This document shows, piece after piece, positions 1 to 9,409 of a DNA stretch of 59,548 bases. Source of the DNA: an uncultured Clostridium sp. (lineage in GTDB: Bacteria; Bacillota; Clostridia; TANB77; CAG-508); assembly GCA_930990555.1 (NCBI GenBank), contig CAKNPW010000008.1, positions 1 to 59,548 of the forward strand. The letters are read 5' to 3'. The first letter of the stretch is position 1. Each line of letters begins with the position of its first letter. The notes beneath the pieces are model-generated. The model did no database searches. It was not told where the DNA came from and worked only from the letters and a program-made list of their open reading frames with translations. Both the position numbers and the translations under genes were made by a program.

Positions 1-76
1 TTGGTATTTCCTTTTTTTATTTTTACTGTGACATATCTATTGTAAACCTATATTTTACAGAAAATTTTAAAAAAAC

Positions 77-105
77 TTGAATAATTATAATATAACTGTT
101 ATAAT
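77..105 (+). promoter_or_regulatory. SigA promoter of tRNA-Arg
   Basis: TTGAAT at 77-82 and TATAAT at 100-105 are separated by 17 bp, and the tRNA begins 14 bp after the -10 box. This is a near-consensus vegetative promoter in the right place for the tRNA. Confidence 0.75.
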
Positions 106-118
106 AATAAACGGACAT

Positions 119-195
119 GCACCAGTAGCTTAGCTGGATAGAGCATTCGGCTACGAACCGAAAGGTCGGGGATTCGAATTCCTCCTGGTGCACCA
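119..195 (+). tRNA. tRNA-Arg (anticodon ACG)
   Basis: A full cloverleaf can be drawn. The acceptor arms are GCACCAG (119-125) and CTGGTGC (185-191), followed by discriminator A and an encoded CCA (193-195). The anticodon stem TTCGG/CCGAA encloses the loop CTACGAA, giving anticodon ACG, and the T-loop TTCGAAT is present. ACG tRNA-Arg is normally edited to ICG and then reads CGU, CGC and CGA. It does not read CGG, which needs a CCG anticodon. That matters here because in-frame CGG is found only at reading-frame breaks in this window. Confidence 0.96.
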
Positions 196-196
196 A

Positions 197-230
197 CACT
201 TCCATTAACATGGAAGTATTTTTTTTTTCT
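197..230 (+). terminator. Rho-independent terminator after tRNA-Arg
   Basis: ACTTCCA (198-204) and TGGAAGT (211-217) form a 7-bp stem with a 6-nt loop. A run of T's follows from 219, directly after the tRNA CCA end. Confidence 0.85.
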
Positions 231-311
231 TAATAAAATTAAAAATTTAATTTACACAAACAAGTATTTGTGATATAGTATCAGAAACAAATGTTTACAA
301 AGGAGGAAGTA

Positions 312-1379
312 ATGAGATTTGTACATATAGCTGATATGCATTTCGATAGTCCATTTACAAGTTTGGGAAGAATAGAAGGATTATCAGATATAAGAAGATT
401 AGAACAAAGAAAAATATTTAAAAAAATAATAGAATATATACAAGAAAATAATATAGAGTGCTTATTTATATCAGGAGATTTATACGAAAATGACTATGTA
501 AAACAAAGCACAATAGAATATATAAATAATTTATTTAAAGCAATTCCAAATACAAAAATATTTATTACACCAGGAAATCATGATCCATATTTAATAAATT
601 CATATTATATGAAATTTAATTGGAATAACAATGTACATATATTTAAATATGATATAGAAAAAATAGAATCAGATGATGTTAATATATATGGTTATGGCTT
701 TAGTAGTTTTTATTCTGAAGGAATAAATATAAACGAGATAAAAATAGATAACAAGAAAAATAATATATTAATAATGCATGCTGATTTAGATGCTTCAAAA
801 GAAGCAAAAGAATTATATAATCCAGTAGCAACAAAAGATTTATTAAAGTTTGATTATGTTGCATTAGGACATATTCATAAGCCCAAATATGATAATAAAA
901 TTGTATATCCAGGTTCACCAATTTCTTTTGGATTTGACGAATTAGGAGCACATGGTTTTATTTCAGGTGAAATAAAAAATAAAGAAATAAAAATTGAATT
1001 TATTCCAATCGATGAAAGGGAATTTAAAGAAATTAATTATGATATATCAGATATTAATTCAAAGGAAGAATTAATAGAAAAATTACAAGAATTAAAATTA
1101 AATAAAAATGATTTTTATAAAATAATTTTAAACGGAAAAAGAAATTTTGAAATAAATATTTTAGAAATAAATAAATTAATTCAAAATAATAATATTTTAA
1201 AATTAAAAGACAAAACAAAAATAAATTATGATTTAGAAAAAATAAAAAATGAAAATAGTTTAAGAGGAATATATGTAGATTTAATTTTAGAAAAAATAAA
1301 TGAATTAAATAATGAAGAGGAAATAAATAAATATTTAAAAGCAATAGAAATTGGATTAGACTCGTTAGAAAATACATAG
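312..1379 (+). CDS. Metallophosphoesterase, DNA repair exonuclease family (YhaO/SbcD-like)
   Basis: This is a calcineurin-type phosphoesterase, 355 aa from the chosen start. The two-metal motifs are in order: D8-x-H10 near the N-terminus, GD at about 55-56, GNHD at 88-91 and GHIH at 186-189. SbcD/Mre11-type proteins use these residues to hold Mn and cleave DNA. The ATG at 312 is preferred because AAAGGAGGAAG lies just upstream; an in-frame ATG at 291 would put that site inside the gene. The next gene, a coiled-coil ATPase, starts 10 bp after this stop with its ribosome binding site overlapping the stop. The pair therefore forms a nuclease plus SMC-like ATPase operon as in yhaO-yhaN of Bacillus. 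A role in DNA-end processing is inferred from family and context. Confidence 0.88.
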   Translation: MRFVHIADMHFDSPFTSLGRIEGLSDIRRLEQRKIFKKIIEYIQENNIECLFISGDLYENDYVKQSTIEYINNLFKAIPNTKIFITPGNHDPYLINSYYMKFNWNNNVHIFKYDIEKIESDDVNIYGYGFSSFYSEGININEIKIDNKKNNILIMHADLDASKEAKELYNPVATKDLLKFDYVALGHIHKPKYDNKIVYPGSPISFGFDELGAHGFISGEIKNKEIKIEFIPIDEREFKEINYDISDINSKEELIEKLQELKLNKNDFYKIILNGKRNFEINILEINKLIQNNNILKLKDKTKINYDLEKIKNENSLRGIYVDLILEKINELNNEEEINKYLKAIEIGLDSLENT

Positions 1380-1389
1380 GAGGAAAAAA

Positions 1390-3252
1390 TTGAAAATAGA
1401 AAAAATAAAAATAAATGGTTTTGGAAAATTTGAAAATAAAAATATAGAATTAAATGATGGCATAAATATAATTATAGGAAAAAATGAAAGTGGAAAATCC
1501 ACATTATTAAAATTTATAAATAGTATGCTATATGGAATTTCCAAAAATAAAAGAGGAAAAAATATATCCGATTTAGAAAAATATAAACCATGGAATACAG
1601 AAAAATATTCTGGAAAAATAAAATATAAATTAGATAATAATAATGAATTCGAAATATATCGTAATTTTAAAAATAAAGAATTAAAAATATATAATAATTT
1701 TGGTGACGATATTACTCCATTATTTAATGTAGAAAAAAATAAAGAAATTCCATTTTTTTATGAACAAACAAAAGTAGATGAAGACTTATTTGTAAATAGT
1801 ACAGAAATTATTCAAAATGAAATAAAAATAGATAAAGTAAGTCAAAATTTAATAATTCAAAAATTATCTAATTTAGCCACAACAGGAAATGATAATATTT
1901 CTTATAAAAAAAGTATAGATAAATTAAATAAAAAACAATTAGAAGAAATAGGAACAGAAAGAAGTCAAGATAGACCAATAAATAAAATAATAAATAAAAT
2001 AGATAATTTAAAAAATGAGAAAAAAGAATTAGAAAAATATGAAGATGAAAAATACGAAATAGAAAAAGAAAATAATTTAATAAAAAATAAAATAAATGAA
2101 TTAAAAAATAATTTAGAATTTCTAAATAAATTAAAAAAAGTAAAAAATATTTATTTAGAAGAAAAAAATAAAATAAATTTAAATAAAGAAATAATAGAAG
2201 AATACAATAAAAAAATAAATAATTTAGAAATAGAAAAAGAAAAAATAAATAATTCAAAAAATAAAATTAATTATAAAAAAATAAAAATAAATAAATATAT
2301 TTTTCTAGAATTATTTTTATTAATTATTTTTATTTTAATTAAATTATTTTTAAAAAATAATTTATTTAATTTAATTTATATTTTTTTAATAATTCCAATA
2401 TTAATTTATTTATATAAAAAAAATAAATTAAAAAATAATTATAAAAAAGAAAAAAAAGAGATTAATTTTGATTTAGAAAAAATAAATAATGAAATTAATT
2501 TATTAAATGAAAATAAAAATGAAAAAATAAATAAATTAAATTATTTAGAAAAAGAAATAGAAAATAAAATAAAAAAAGAATTAATAATTAATAATTTAAA
2601 TACAGATAATTATAATCAAATAATTTATAATGAAGAAATTGAAGAAAAAATAAATTTAATTAATAAAGAAATAAACGAAAAAGAATTAGAAGAACATAAA
2701 TTAGAATTAGATAAACAAAATATATTTCCTAAAATAGATAGATTAGCAAATATTCAAGAAGAATTAGAATATTCTTTAGAAGAATATAATGAATTAAAAA
2801 ATAATAGTGAAATAATAGACATAGCAAAAGAATATTTAGAAAAAGCATATAAAAATATGAAAGAAAATGTAACTCCAAAATTTTCTAAGGAGCTATCACA
2901 AACAATATCTAATATTTCGGGTGGAAAATATAAAAATATGAAAATTACAGATAATGATATTATGGTAGAAGTAGAAAATGGTAATTATGTTTCAGCAAGT
3001 CTGTTAAGTGAAGGAACTATAGATCAATTATATTTCTCTTTAAGAATGGCAATTCTAAAGGAAATATCGAATGAAACTTTACCAATTTTCTTAGATGAAT
3101 CTTTTGTATTTTTTGATAAGAATAGATTAATAAATACAATAAATTATTTGAATAGTAATCATGATAATCAAATAATAATATTTTCATGTACAGAAAGAGA
3201 AAAAGATATCCTAAATTATTTGAATATTAAATATAATTTGATAACCATGTAA
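1390..3252 (+). CDS. SMC/Rad50-like AAA ATPase with coiled coil (YhaN-like)
   Basis: The protein has 620 aa. Walker A (GKNESGKST) is at 30-38. A long Lys/Glu/Asn-rich coiled coil runs from about 200 to 480, interrupted by two hydrophobic segments at about 303-345. The C-terminal ABC signature contains LSEGT, and Walker B reads LPIFLDES near residue 565. Membrane segments inside the coiled coil are a feature of the YhaN type rather than of SbcC. Start is TTG, with AGGAGG overlapping the upstream stop codon. It is the likely ATPase partner of the preceding phosphoesterase. Codon use is extremely A-rich, even for this genome. A hairpin with T's follows at 3302-3341. Confidence 0.85.
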   Translation: MKIEKIKINGFGKFENKNIELNDGINIIIGKNESGKSTLLKFINSMLYGISKNKRGKNISDLEKYKPWNTEKYSGKIKYKLDNNNEFEIYRNFKNKELKIYNNFGDDITPLFNVEKNKEIPFFYEQTKVDEDLFVNSTEIIQNEIKIDKVSQNLIIQKLSNLATTGNDNISYKKSIDKLNKKQLEEIGTERSQDRPINKIINKIDNLKNEKKELEKYEDEKYEIEKENNLIKNKINELKNNLEFLNKLKKVKNIYLEEKNKINLNKEIIEEYNKKINNLEIEKEKINNSKNKINYKKIKINKYIFLELFLLIIFILIKLFLKNNLFNLIYIFLIIPILIYLYKKNKLKNNYKKEKKEINFDLEKINNEINLLNENKNEKINKLNYLEKEIENKIKKELIINNLNTDNYNQIIYNEEIEEKINLINKEINEKELEEHKLELDKQNIFPKIDRLANIQEELEYSLEEYNELKNNSEIIDIAKEYLEKAYKNMKENVTPKFSKELSQTISNISGGKYKNMKITDNDIMVEVENGNYVSASLLSEGTIDQLYFSLRMAILKEISNETLPIFLDESFVFFDKNRLINTINYLNSNHDNQIIIFSCTEREKDILNYLNIKYNLITM

Positions 3253-3301
3253 ATTAAAAGCAGTAGTTTTTTATTAAAATAATAAACTGAACATACAATA
3301 A

Positions 3302-3341
3302 AAAATAAATTCCTAAAAAATCTTATAGGAATTTATTTTTA
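3302..3341 (+). terminator. Terminator after the YhaO/YhaN pair
   Basis: AAATAAATTCCTA and TAGGAATTTATTT form a long stem ending in a T-rich run. It closes the two-gene operon and separates it from spoIIE. Confidence 0.8.
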
Positions 3342-3347
3342 AATTAA

Positions 3348-3514
3348 GACAAAATATTGTAATTTCTACGGATATATAATAAAATAGGAATCGTAAAATA
3401 GAGATAATAATTACAAAAGACAAAATAGATAATAAATATATCACAAATTGTAAAAAACTTTTTTAATATACATTACCTAAAATGACAAAAAAAGTTAATA
3501 CAATATATTAGAAT
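3348..3514 (+). promoter_or_regulatory. Candidate Spo0A-controlled spoIIE promoter
   Basis: Three copies of GACAAAA (reverse TTTTGTC, resembling the 0A box) occur at 3348, 3419 and 3484. The last overlaps ATGACA (3482-3487), which can serve as a -35. TAGAAT at 3509-3514 lies 21 bp downstream, the unusually long spacing known for Spo0A-activated SigA promoters such as spoIIE and spoIIG of Bacillus. TATATT at 3504-3509 with 16-bp spacing is an alternative. The assignment is inferred from motif and gene identity. Confidence 0.45.
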
Positions 3515-3550
3515 AGCAACTATATTAAAGAAGTTATGAGGTGGTAAAGG

Positions 3551-6034
3551 ATGTTTCAAAATATAAGTGCTAATACAGATTATGTAGAAGAAAAACAAAA
3601 AAATAGAGTAGACCTAAAGGAAAATTTTATAAAACAAAACTTCTCGAAGCAATCGGTACTAATTTATATACTAGCCTTTATGGTGTCAACAGTTCAATTT
3701 GGAAATGATATGGCACCATTTGCAATAGCGATAATTGCGGCAATAACAGCAAATAATATACCAATATTAATTCCATATGTAATGACATGTATAGGAACTT
3801 TTATAGGATTTGGTGGTTCAGGATTACTTACATACATATTAACAAGCTTAATCTTTATGGCTCTTTCTATTTTTGTAATACCAAAAATAAATGAAGTAAC
3901 AGAGCAAAAAAGATTAATGCCACATTTAATAGTAGCTACATTTCTAGTTCAAGTTGTAAAAATATTATTCGGACCAATATTAATTTATGACATTTTATCT
4001 GCAATATTGTTTACTATAATAACATGTATATTCTATAAAATTTTCAATAGCTCAATTTCAGTAATAAAAGATTCAAAAACAAAAAAAGCATTTGCTATAG
4101 AGGAACTAATAGGGACAAGTTTATTAATAGCAATTGCAATAGCGGCATTTAGGGAAGTAAGCATATTTGGATTTTCTATTAGAAATATTTTAAGTGTATT
4201 AGTAGTATTAATATTAGGATGGCAAAATGGTATTTTAGTGGGGGCAACATCTGGAGTAACAATAGGTGTTGTAATAGCAATAATTCAAAATGGGGATCCA
4301 GTACAAATAGCAGCATTTGCAATTTCTGGAATGATAGCAGGGCTATTAAATAAAATTGGAAAAATAGGTGTAATAATAGGATTTTTATTAGGAAATATAA
4401 TATTAAGTTATGCTGCAAATGGAAATACACATTCAGTAATAATGGTTCAAGAAATTTTAATTGCATCAATTGGATTACTTGCAATGCCAAAAAATATGAA
4501 GATTAATATAGAAGATTTTGTAAAAGATATAAAATATTTGCCTAAAGCACCAGATAATAGATTAGAACAAAAAGAAGATATGGTATATAAATTAAATAAT
4601 GTATCTGATGCGATATCAGAAATGGCAAATACATATAAAGAAGCCGCAGCAACAGTACTAGAAGAAAATGAAGTAGAATATACAAAGAATAAAGAAATAT
4701 TTGTAACAGAATTAGAAAATAATATAAATGATTTAAAAGATAATGTTTTATACGACGATTTAATAGATGATGAGTCACCAATAGTTGAGGATATATTTAA
4801 ACTATTAACAGAAAAAGCAGAAATTACAAGAAAAGAATTATTAAACATATTCGAAAATCATAATAATTATATTTTAGGATTTGATGATTCTGCAGTAAGT
4901 AATAAATTAATGGATGAAATAGATAAAATGGTTAAAGCAATAAATGCTTCTTATAGGGTTAGTAGAATAAATTTTATTTGGAAGAAAAAGATTGTAGAAA
5001 ACAAAGAAGCCATGGTAAGTCAACTAGATGGAATATCAAAAACAATATCAAATTTAGCAGATGATATTACAACAAAAAAAGTTGATGGTAAAGAAATAAA
5101 TGAAAAAGAAGAATTGTTAAAACTATTTGAACAAAAGAAAATAGAAGTAAAGGAATTAGATATTAATAAAGAGAAAAATGGTAAGATAGAAATAGGCATT
5201 TATATTAATCCTTGTGAAGATTATAATAGTACAAATTTAGAAATAGAAGAATGTAAATCAGATAAAATTAAGCAAATAATTACTAGATTTTATAAGCAAG
5301 AATTCGAAGTACAATTAGTTGATTGTTCAATTCAAAAAGCAACAGATATTTGCTATTTTAAATATATAAGTAAAAATAAATATAAGTTACAGATAGGACT
5401 TGCCAAAGCTAAAAAAGATGGTAGTCCAGTTTCTGGTGATACAACTTTAAAAATGAAATTACAAGATGGTAAACAATTAATTGCAATAAGTGATGGAATG
5501 GGTTCTGGTCCAAATGCAAGAAAAAGCAGTAAAATAGCGGTACAAATGCTAAAAAGATTGCTTATATCAGGATTTAATAAAGAAACATCATTAGATATGA
5601 TAAATTCTAGTATGTGTTTAAATTCAGAAGATGATTCATATGCAACACTAGATATTGCAATATTCGATTTATACGAAGGAAATGTAGAATTTATAAAAAA
5701 TGGCGCATCTCCTACGTATATAAAAAATAGACGACATGTAGATGTAATAAAAAATATTACATTACCAGCTGGAATTTTAAATAATATTGAATTAAAAATT
5801 TCAGATAGAGATATAGAAGAAAACGAAATTTTAGTAATGTGCAGTGATGGTATTGCCGAATCAAATGCAGAGTATGAAAACAAAGAGTTGTGGCTTAAAT
5901 ATTTGTTAGAACAAATGGAAACTGAAAATGTTCAAAAAATGGCAGACATAATTTTAGCAGAAGCAATAGATAATAACTACGGAATTCCTAAAGATGACAT
6001 GACAGTCATTGTATGCAAAATAGAAAAGAATTAA
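3551..6034 (+). CDS. spoIIE: Stage II sporulation protein E (PP2C phosphatase)
   Basis: The protein has 827 aa, the usual SpoIIE length. Residues 35-320 form a block of about ten membrane helices. A cytoplasmic linker follows, and a PP2C-type serine phosphatase domain covers about 610-827 with metal-binding acidic motifs ISDGMGSG, MCSDGIAE and GIPKDDMTV. SpoIIE dephosphorylates the anti-anti-sigma factor SpoIIAA at the asymmetric septum, releasing SigF in the forespore. It also interacts with FtsZ. Its presence marks the organism as able, or recently able, to sporulate. Start ATG has GAGGTGG upstream. The gene stands alone between terminators, as is usual for spoIIE. Confidence 0.95.
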   Translation: MFQNISANTDYVEEKQKNRVDLKENFIKQNFSKQSVLIYILAFMVSTVQFGNDMAPFAIAIIAAITANNIPILIPYVMTCIGTFIGFGGSGLLTYILTSLIFMALSIFVIPKINEVTEQKRLMPHLIVATFLVQVVKILFGPILIYDILSAILFTIITCIFYKIFNSSISVIKDSKTKKAFAIEELIGTSLLIAIAIAAFREVSIFGFSIRNILSVLVVLILGWQNGILVGATSGVTIGVVIAIIQNGDPVQIAAFAISGMIAGLLNKIGKIGVIIGFLLGNIILSYAANGNTHSVIMVQEILIASIGLLAMPKNMKINIEDFVKDIKYLPKAPDNRLEQKEDMVYKLNNVSDAISEMANTYKEAAATVLEENEVEYTKNKEIFVTELENNINDLKDNVLYDDLIDDESPIVEDIFKLLTEKAEITRKELLNIFENHNNYILGFDDSAVSNKLMDEIDKMVKAINASYRVSRINFIWKKKIVENKEAMVSQLDGISKTISNLADDITTKKVDGKEINEKEELLKLFEQKKIEVKELDINKEKNGKIEIGIYINPCEDYNSTNLEIEECKSDKIKQIITRFYKQEFEVQLVDCSIQKATDICYFKYISKNKYKLQIGLAKAKKDGSPVSGDTTLKMKLQDGKQLIAISDGMGSGPNARKSSKIAVQMLKRLLISGFNKETSLDMINSSMCLNSEDDSYATLDIAIFDLYEGNVEFIKNGASPTYIKNRRHVDVIKNITLPAGILNNIELKISDRDIEENEILVMCSDGIAESNAEYENKELWLKYLLEQMETENVQKMADIILAEAIDNNYGIPKDDMTVIVCKIEKN

Positions 6035-6041
6035 AGAAAAA

Positions 6042-6067
6042 AGTTCTCTAAAAAGAGAGCTTTTTTT
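6042..6067 (+). terminator. Terminator after spoIIE
   Basis: A stem GTTCTCT/AGAGAGC is followed by seven T's, 8 bp after the spoIIE stop. Confidence 0.8.
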
Positions 6068-6162
6068 GAGGGATAAAATTTGTATATTTAGTTGTAATTT
6101 GTCATAAAAATGTGATATAGTGTATATGTAAAAAACAAAAAATTTCTTACGGAGGAAATAAA

Positions 6163-7686
6163 ATGAGTAGAGGAAAAAGATATAATGGGGAAGCAAAACT
6201 TAACATGAAAAAAGTTTTAGCAGTATTAGTTGCACTGTTAGTAATAGTAATGTTTGTTTTTGTTATATATAAATTAGTAACAAATGGAAAAGGTGAAAGA
6301 ATGACAAATAATTATTACTTCACATCTTTTCAAAATAATAAATATGGAGTAATAAATAATAAAGGTGAAGAAGTTATAGCACCATCTTACCAAGAATATA
6401 TCGTAATTCCAAATAATAAAACAGATATATTTTTATGTACATTTGATGTAGACTACACAAATAACACATATAAAACAAAAGCATTGAATTCTAAAAATGA
6501 AGAAATCTTTACAAACTACGAAAATATTGAACCAATAGTAAACTATGATGAAAACAACACAATTACATATGAACAAAATGCTATAAAAGTACAAAAAGAC
6601 GGAAAATATGGAATGATTAATATAGAAGGAAAAGAAATATTACCATGTGAATATGATAAACTATATTCATTAAAGAATACAGATAACAGTATATTAGTAG
6701 AAAAGGAGGGTAAAATTGGATTAGTAGATAGCACAGGAAAAGTAATAGTAGAACCACAATATAAAGAAATAAGAGGACTTGGTATAGACTATAAATTAGG
6801 ATATATAGTAATAACAGAAGATGATCAATACGGAATTGTAGATTGTAATAATCAACAAGTTTTAAATACAAAATACCAGGACATAAAAAGTTTGACAGAA
6901 AATGGAGTATATGCAGTAAAAGAAAATGGTAGTTGGGAATTAGTACAAAGAGATGGAGAATTAAAACTTGCCGATGGTCTACAAAATGTTCAAGATATTT
7001 TAGGCATAAAAAACGGAAATGTAATAATTAAAAATACAAATAATAAAGTAGGCGTAATAAGTTTAGAGGGAGAAACCATATTAAATACAGTATATGATGA
7101 TGTGAAATTTGCCTTTACAGGGGCATATATAATTGAACAAAATGGTAAGTATGGAATTGCTAAAAGCAAAGATGAAATAGTTATAAATCCAATTTATACA
7201 ACAATGAATTATATAAGTACAGCAGATATTATAGAAGCAAGTGAAGATGGAATTACTTCAAATTTACTAAATAGTAATTTTGAAACAAAATTAACTGGAA
7301 TAGTTACGGAAATTAATACAAGTAAAGGTTATATAAAGATAAGACAAGACAACGAAAACAAATATTATAACTTTAGATTTGAAGAAAGAACTGAAAAAGA
7401 TATAAATACATCAAATACATTATTTTTAGACAAACAAAATGATAAATATGGTTATGTAGATAAAAATGGAAAAGTTATTGTAGATTATCAATATGATGAT
7501 GCAACAGAACAAAATGAATATGGTTATGCAGCGGTCCAAAAAAATGGAAAATGGGGGGCAATAAATGAAAAAGGAGAAGAAATAGTTGCACCACAATATG
7601 ATTTTTCTAATAATTTAGGTATAGATTTTATAGGTGAATGGCATTTAGGAAGTTTGGATTCAAATGCTACATACTATACAAAATAA
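6163..7686 (+). CDS. Membrane-anchored WG-repeat protein
   Basis: The protein has 507 aa. One membrane helix at about 16-37 anchors the rest, probably outside the cell. The body is built of roughly eight WG-type repeats with the pattern [KQ][YVI]G-[VI]-x2-x-G-[KE]-x-[IV]-x(2)-x-Y. Examples begin KYGVINNKGEEV, KYGMINIEGKEI, KYGYVDKNGKVI and KWGAINEKGEEI. WG repeats form beta-rich modules and have no fixed enzymatic function, so the role is unknown. GGAGG lies 5 bp before the ATG. The next gene starts 22 bp after the stop, so the two may share a transcript. Confidence 0.85.
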   Translation: MSRGKRYNGEAKLNMKKVLAVLVALLVIVMFVFVIYKLVTNGKGERMTNNYYFTSFQNNKYGVINNKGEEVIAPSYQEYIVIPNNKTDIFLCTFDVDYTNNTYKTKALNSKNEEIFTNYENIEPIVNYDENNTITYEQNAIKVQKDGKYGMINIEGKEILPCEYDKLYSLKNTDNSILVEKEGKIGLVDSTGKVIVEPQYKEIRGLGIDYKLGYIVITEDDQYGIVDCNNQQVLNTKYQDIKSLTENGVYAVKENGSWELVQRDGELKLADGLQNVQDILGIKNGNVIIKNTNNKVGVISLEGETILNTVYDDVKFAFTGAYIIEQNGKYGIAKSKDEIVINPIYTTMNYISTADIIEASEDGITSNLLNSNFETKLTGIVTEINTSKGYIKIRQDNENKYYNFRFEERTEKDINTSNTLFLDKQNDKYGYVDKNGKVIVDYQYDDATEQNEYGYAAVQKNGKWGAINEKGEEIVAPQYDFSNNLGIDFIGEWHLGSLDSNATYYTK

Positions 7687-7708
7687 TTTAACAAAAGAGG
7701 GAGAGTAA

Positions 7709-8944
7709 ATGGAACTAAAGACAAGGTATCAATATACTTATTTTATATATCCATATGTAATTGAACAAAATAAATATTCAAAGTATTTACAGAATTTATT
7801 AAGAAATAAAAAATGTAATTTAAGAATGTTCGAAAAACAAAAAGATTTGGATATATACAATAAATTTTTACCTAAAGTAAGAAGATTTATGTTTCCAACA
7901 TTTGATTTTTCTGAAAATAAAAGAAAAAAATTTAAAGAATTAGATGTTGGGTTACAAGCTACAATTCTTCAAAAATATCCATGTACTATATTTGAATATG
8001 ATTTAGGTAAAAATGCTCAAGGTAAAGCTGGAAGAAATAGTGGAATTTTCTTTAAAATTGATAAAATAGAGATAATATGTTTTTATACAGGTGAATGTTT
8101 TATTACATTAAAAACATCGGTAGAAGATTTAGAACAATTTGATGATGTATTAAATTTTAATTATAAATTTAAAGATATAAAATCAGAATTCATCTCTATG
8201 AAACAGTTTGATAATATAAAAATTCAAACGAGCGAATTTGATGACGTGCGCAAAATAACCGAAGTAATAGATGAAATAGTAGGAAATTATACTAAAAATA
8301 TAAATATAGATACAAATAAATTTTTAACATATTCATATTCTTGTATAGATCAAGAACATTGGAATAAAAATAAAGGTTTTGAAAATATAAAACATCAATT
8401 TTATAAATACACAAATGTATTGCCAAGTAATTATAATTTAAATGTAGAATTTAGTGAAAACGATAAAAAGGTAGATATAATAGACAAATGGGAATATATA
8501 AAATTTGGATTTTCTAATCAAGCAACAACGCTATTTACATCAGGAGTAGATACTTTTAATTATACAAAACTACCATTTCTTTATGAAAAAGTATATATTT
8601 ATATATATATTTTACAACTATATAAAAAGATATATATTCAAAAGTTAATAGAGAAATATAAAAGTGCTACAAAGGCTAGTAAATTAAGAAAAGAATTTTT
8701 AAATTTTACACATAATATTTGGCTACAAGATATTACTACAGACGATATAGGGCAACTGTTAACAAATAGCTGGTCAGAAAATTTAGAATTAGAAAAACTA
8801 TATTGGAAATTAAAAAATGAATATGATATCTTATATAAAGAATCAAACATAGAGAAAACAGCTAAAAGTAATAAAGTTATAATGATAATACTAATAACAT
8901 CATTAATATTAAATATAATAAATTTTGTAGTATTATTAAATTAA
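7709..8944 (+). CDS. Unknown tail-anchored protein
   Basis: A 411-aa protein that I do not recognise. It has no signal peptide and is rich in Lys, Tyr, Phe and Asn. A single hydrophobic helix covers the last 22 residues (about 388-409), preceded by a charged helix, which suggests tail anchoring with a large cytoplasmic domain. It follows the WG-repeat gene closely, and GAGGGAGAG precedes its ATG. The stop codon abuts a REP-like palindrome. It uses a CGC arginine codon (8249-8251), showing that CGC is read normally here. Confidence 0.7.
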   Translation: MELKTRYQYTYFIYPYVIEQNKYSKYLQNLLRNKKCNLRMFEKQKDLDIYNKFLPKVRRFMFPTFDFSENKRKKFKELDVGLQATILQKYPCTIFEYDLGKNAQGKAGRNSGIFFKIDKIEIICFYTGECFITLKTSVEDLEQFDDVLNFNYKFKDIKSEFISMKQFDNIKIQTSEFDDVRKITEVIDEIVGNYTKNINIDTNKFLTYSYSCIDQEHWNKNKGFENIKHQFYKYTNVLPSNYNLNVEFSENDKKVDIIDKWEYIKFGFSNQATTLFTSGVDTFNYTKLPFLYEKVYIYIYILQLYKKIYIQKLIEKYKSATKASKLRKEFLNFTHNIWLQDITTDDIGQLLTNSWSENLELEKLYWKLKNEYDILYKESNIEKTAKSNKVIMIILITSLILNIINFVVLLN

Positions 8945-8990
8945 TCGGGATTTGAGAGCATCGGGATTTGGGGACGTTCCTTAAATCCCT
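8945..8990. repeat. REP-like palindrome, GGGACGTTCC family
   Basis: One and a half copies of the unit GGGATTTGGGGACGTTCC...AAATCCC lie directly after the stop codon. The ends GGGATTT and AAATCCC pair around the GGGACGTTCC core. The same unit recurs at 15.1, 20.7, 21.4, 40.2-40.4, 42.0 and 59.1 kb. Confidence 0.85.
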
Positions 8991-9018
8991 TTTATTATAA
9001 TTAATGGAGGAATAATCA

Positions 9019-9393
9019 ATGATAAAATGTGGTACAGATATAATAGAAATAGCTAGAATTAAAGATGCGATAGAAAAAGAAGGATTTAAGGAAAGAGTCT
9101 ATACAGAAAAAGAAATAGAATATTGCGAAAGTAAAAATGTACAAAAATACCAAAGCTATAGTGGTAGATTTGCAGCAAAAGAAGCAATCTTTAAAGCTCT
9201 TTCTACTCTTATAAAAGATAAGTATAAAATAAAGTGGACAGATTTTGAGATAATTAATGATAAAAAAGGAAAGCCAAATGTACAAATTAATACTAATATT
9301 CTAGATAAATCCCTTATTAAAAATATTGATGTAAGTATCTCACATTGCAAAGAATATGCTACTGCTGTATGCATTATAGAAATTAATAATTAA
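9019..9393 (+). CDS. acpS: Holo-[acyl-carrier-protein] synthase
   Basis: The protein has 124 aa, normal for AcpS. It transfers 4'-phosphopantetheine from CoA to the serine of acyl carrier protein. The Mg-binding N-terminal motif GTDIIEI (D7) and the RFAAKEAIFKAL helix with its conserved Glu are present, and the C-terminal part contains SISHCKEYA. GGAGG lies upstream of the ATG. tatD follows 16 bp later, which suggests co-transcription. Confidence 0.95.
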   Translation: MIKCGTDIIEIARIKDAIEKEGFKERVYTEKEIEYCESKNVQKYQSYSGRFAAKEAIFKALSTLIKDKYKIKWTDFEIINDKKGKPNVQINTNILDKSLIKNIDVSISHCKEYATAVCIIEINN

Positions 9394-9409
9394 AAGGAAG
9401 AGAAATAGT

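Noticed and set aside
1054..2257. Long Leu/Phe/Tyr-rich reading frames on the minus strand under the YhaO/YhaN genes
   Set aside because: They are reverse-complement shadows of the A-rich coding strand, with no ribosome sites or motifs.
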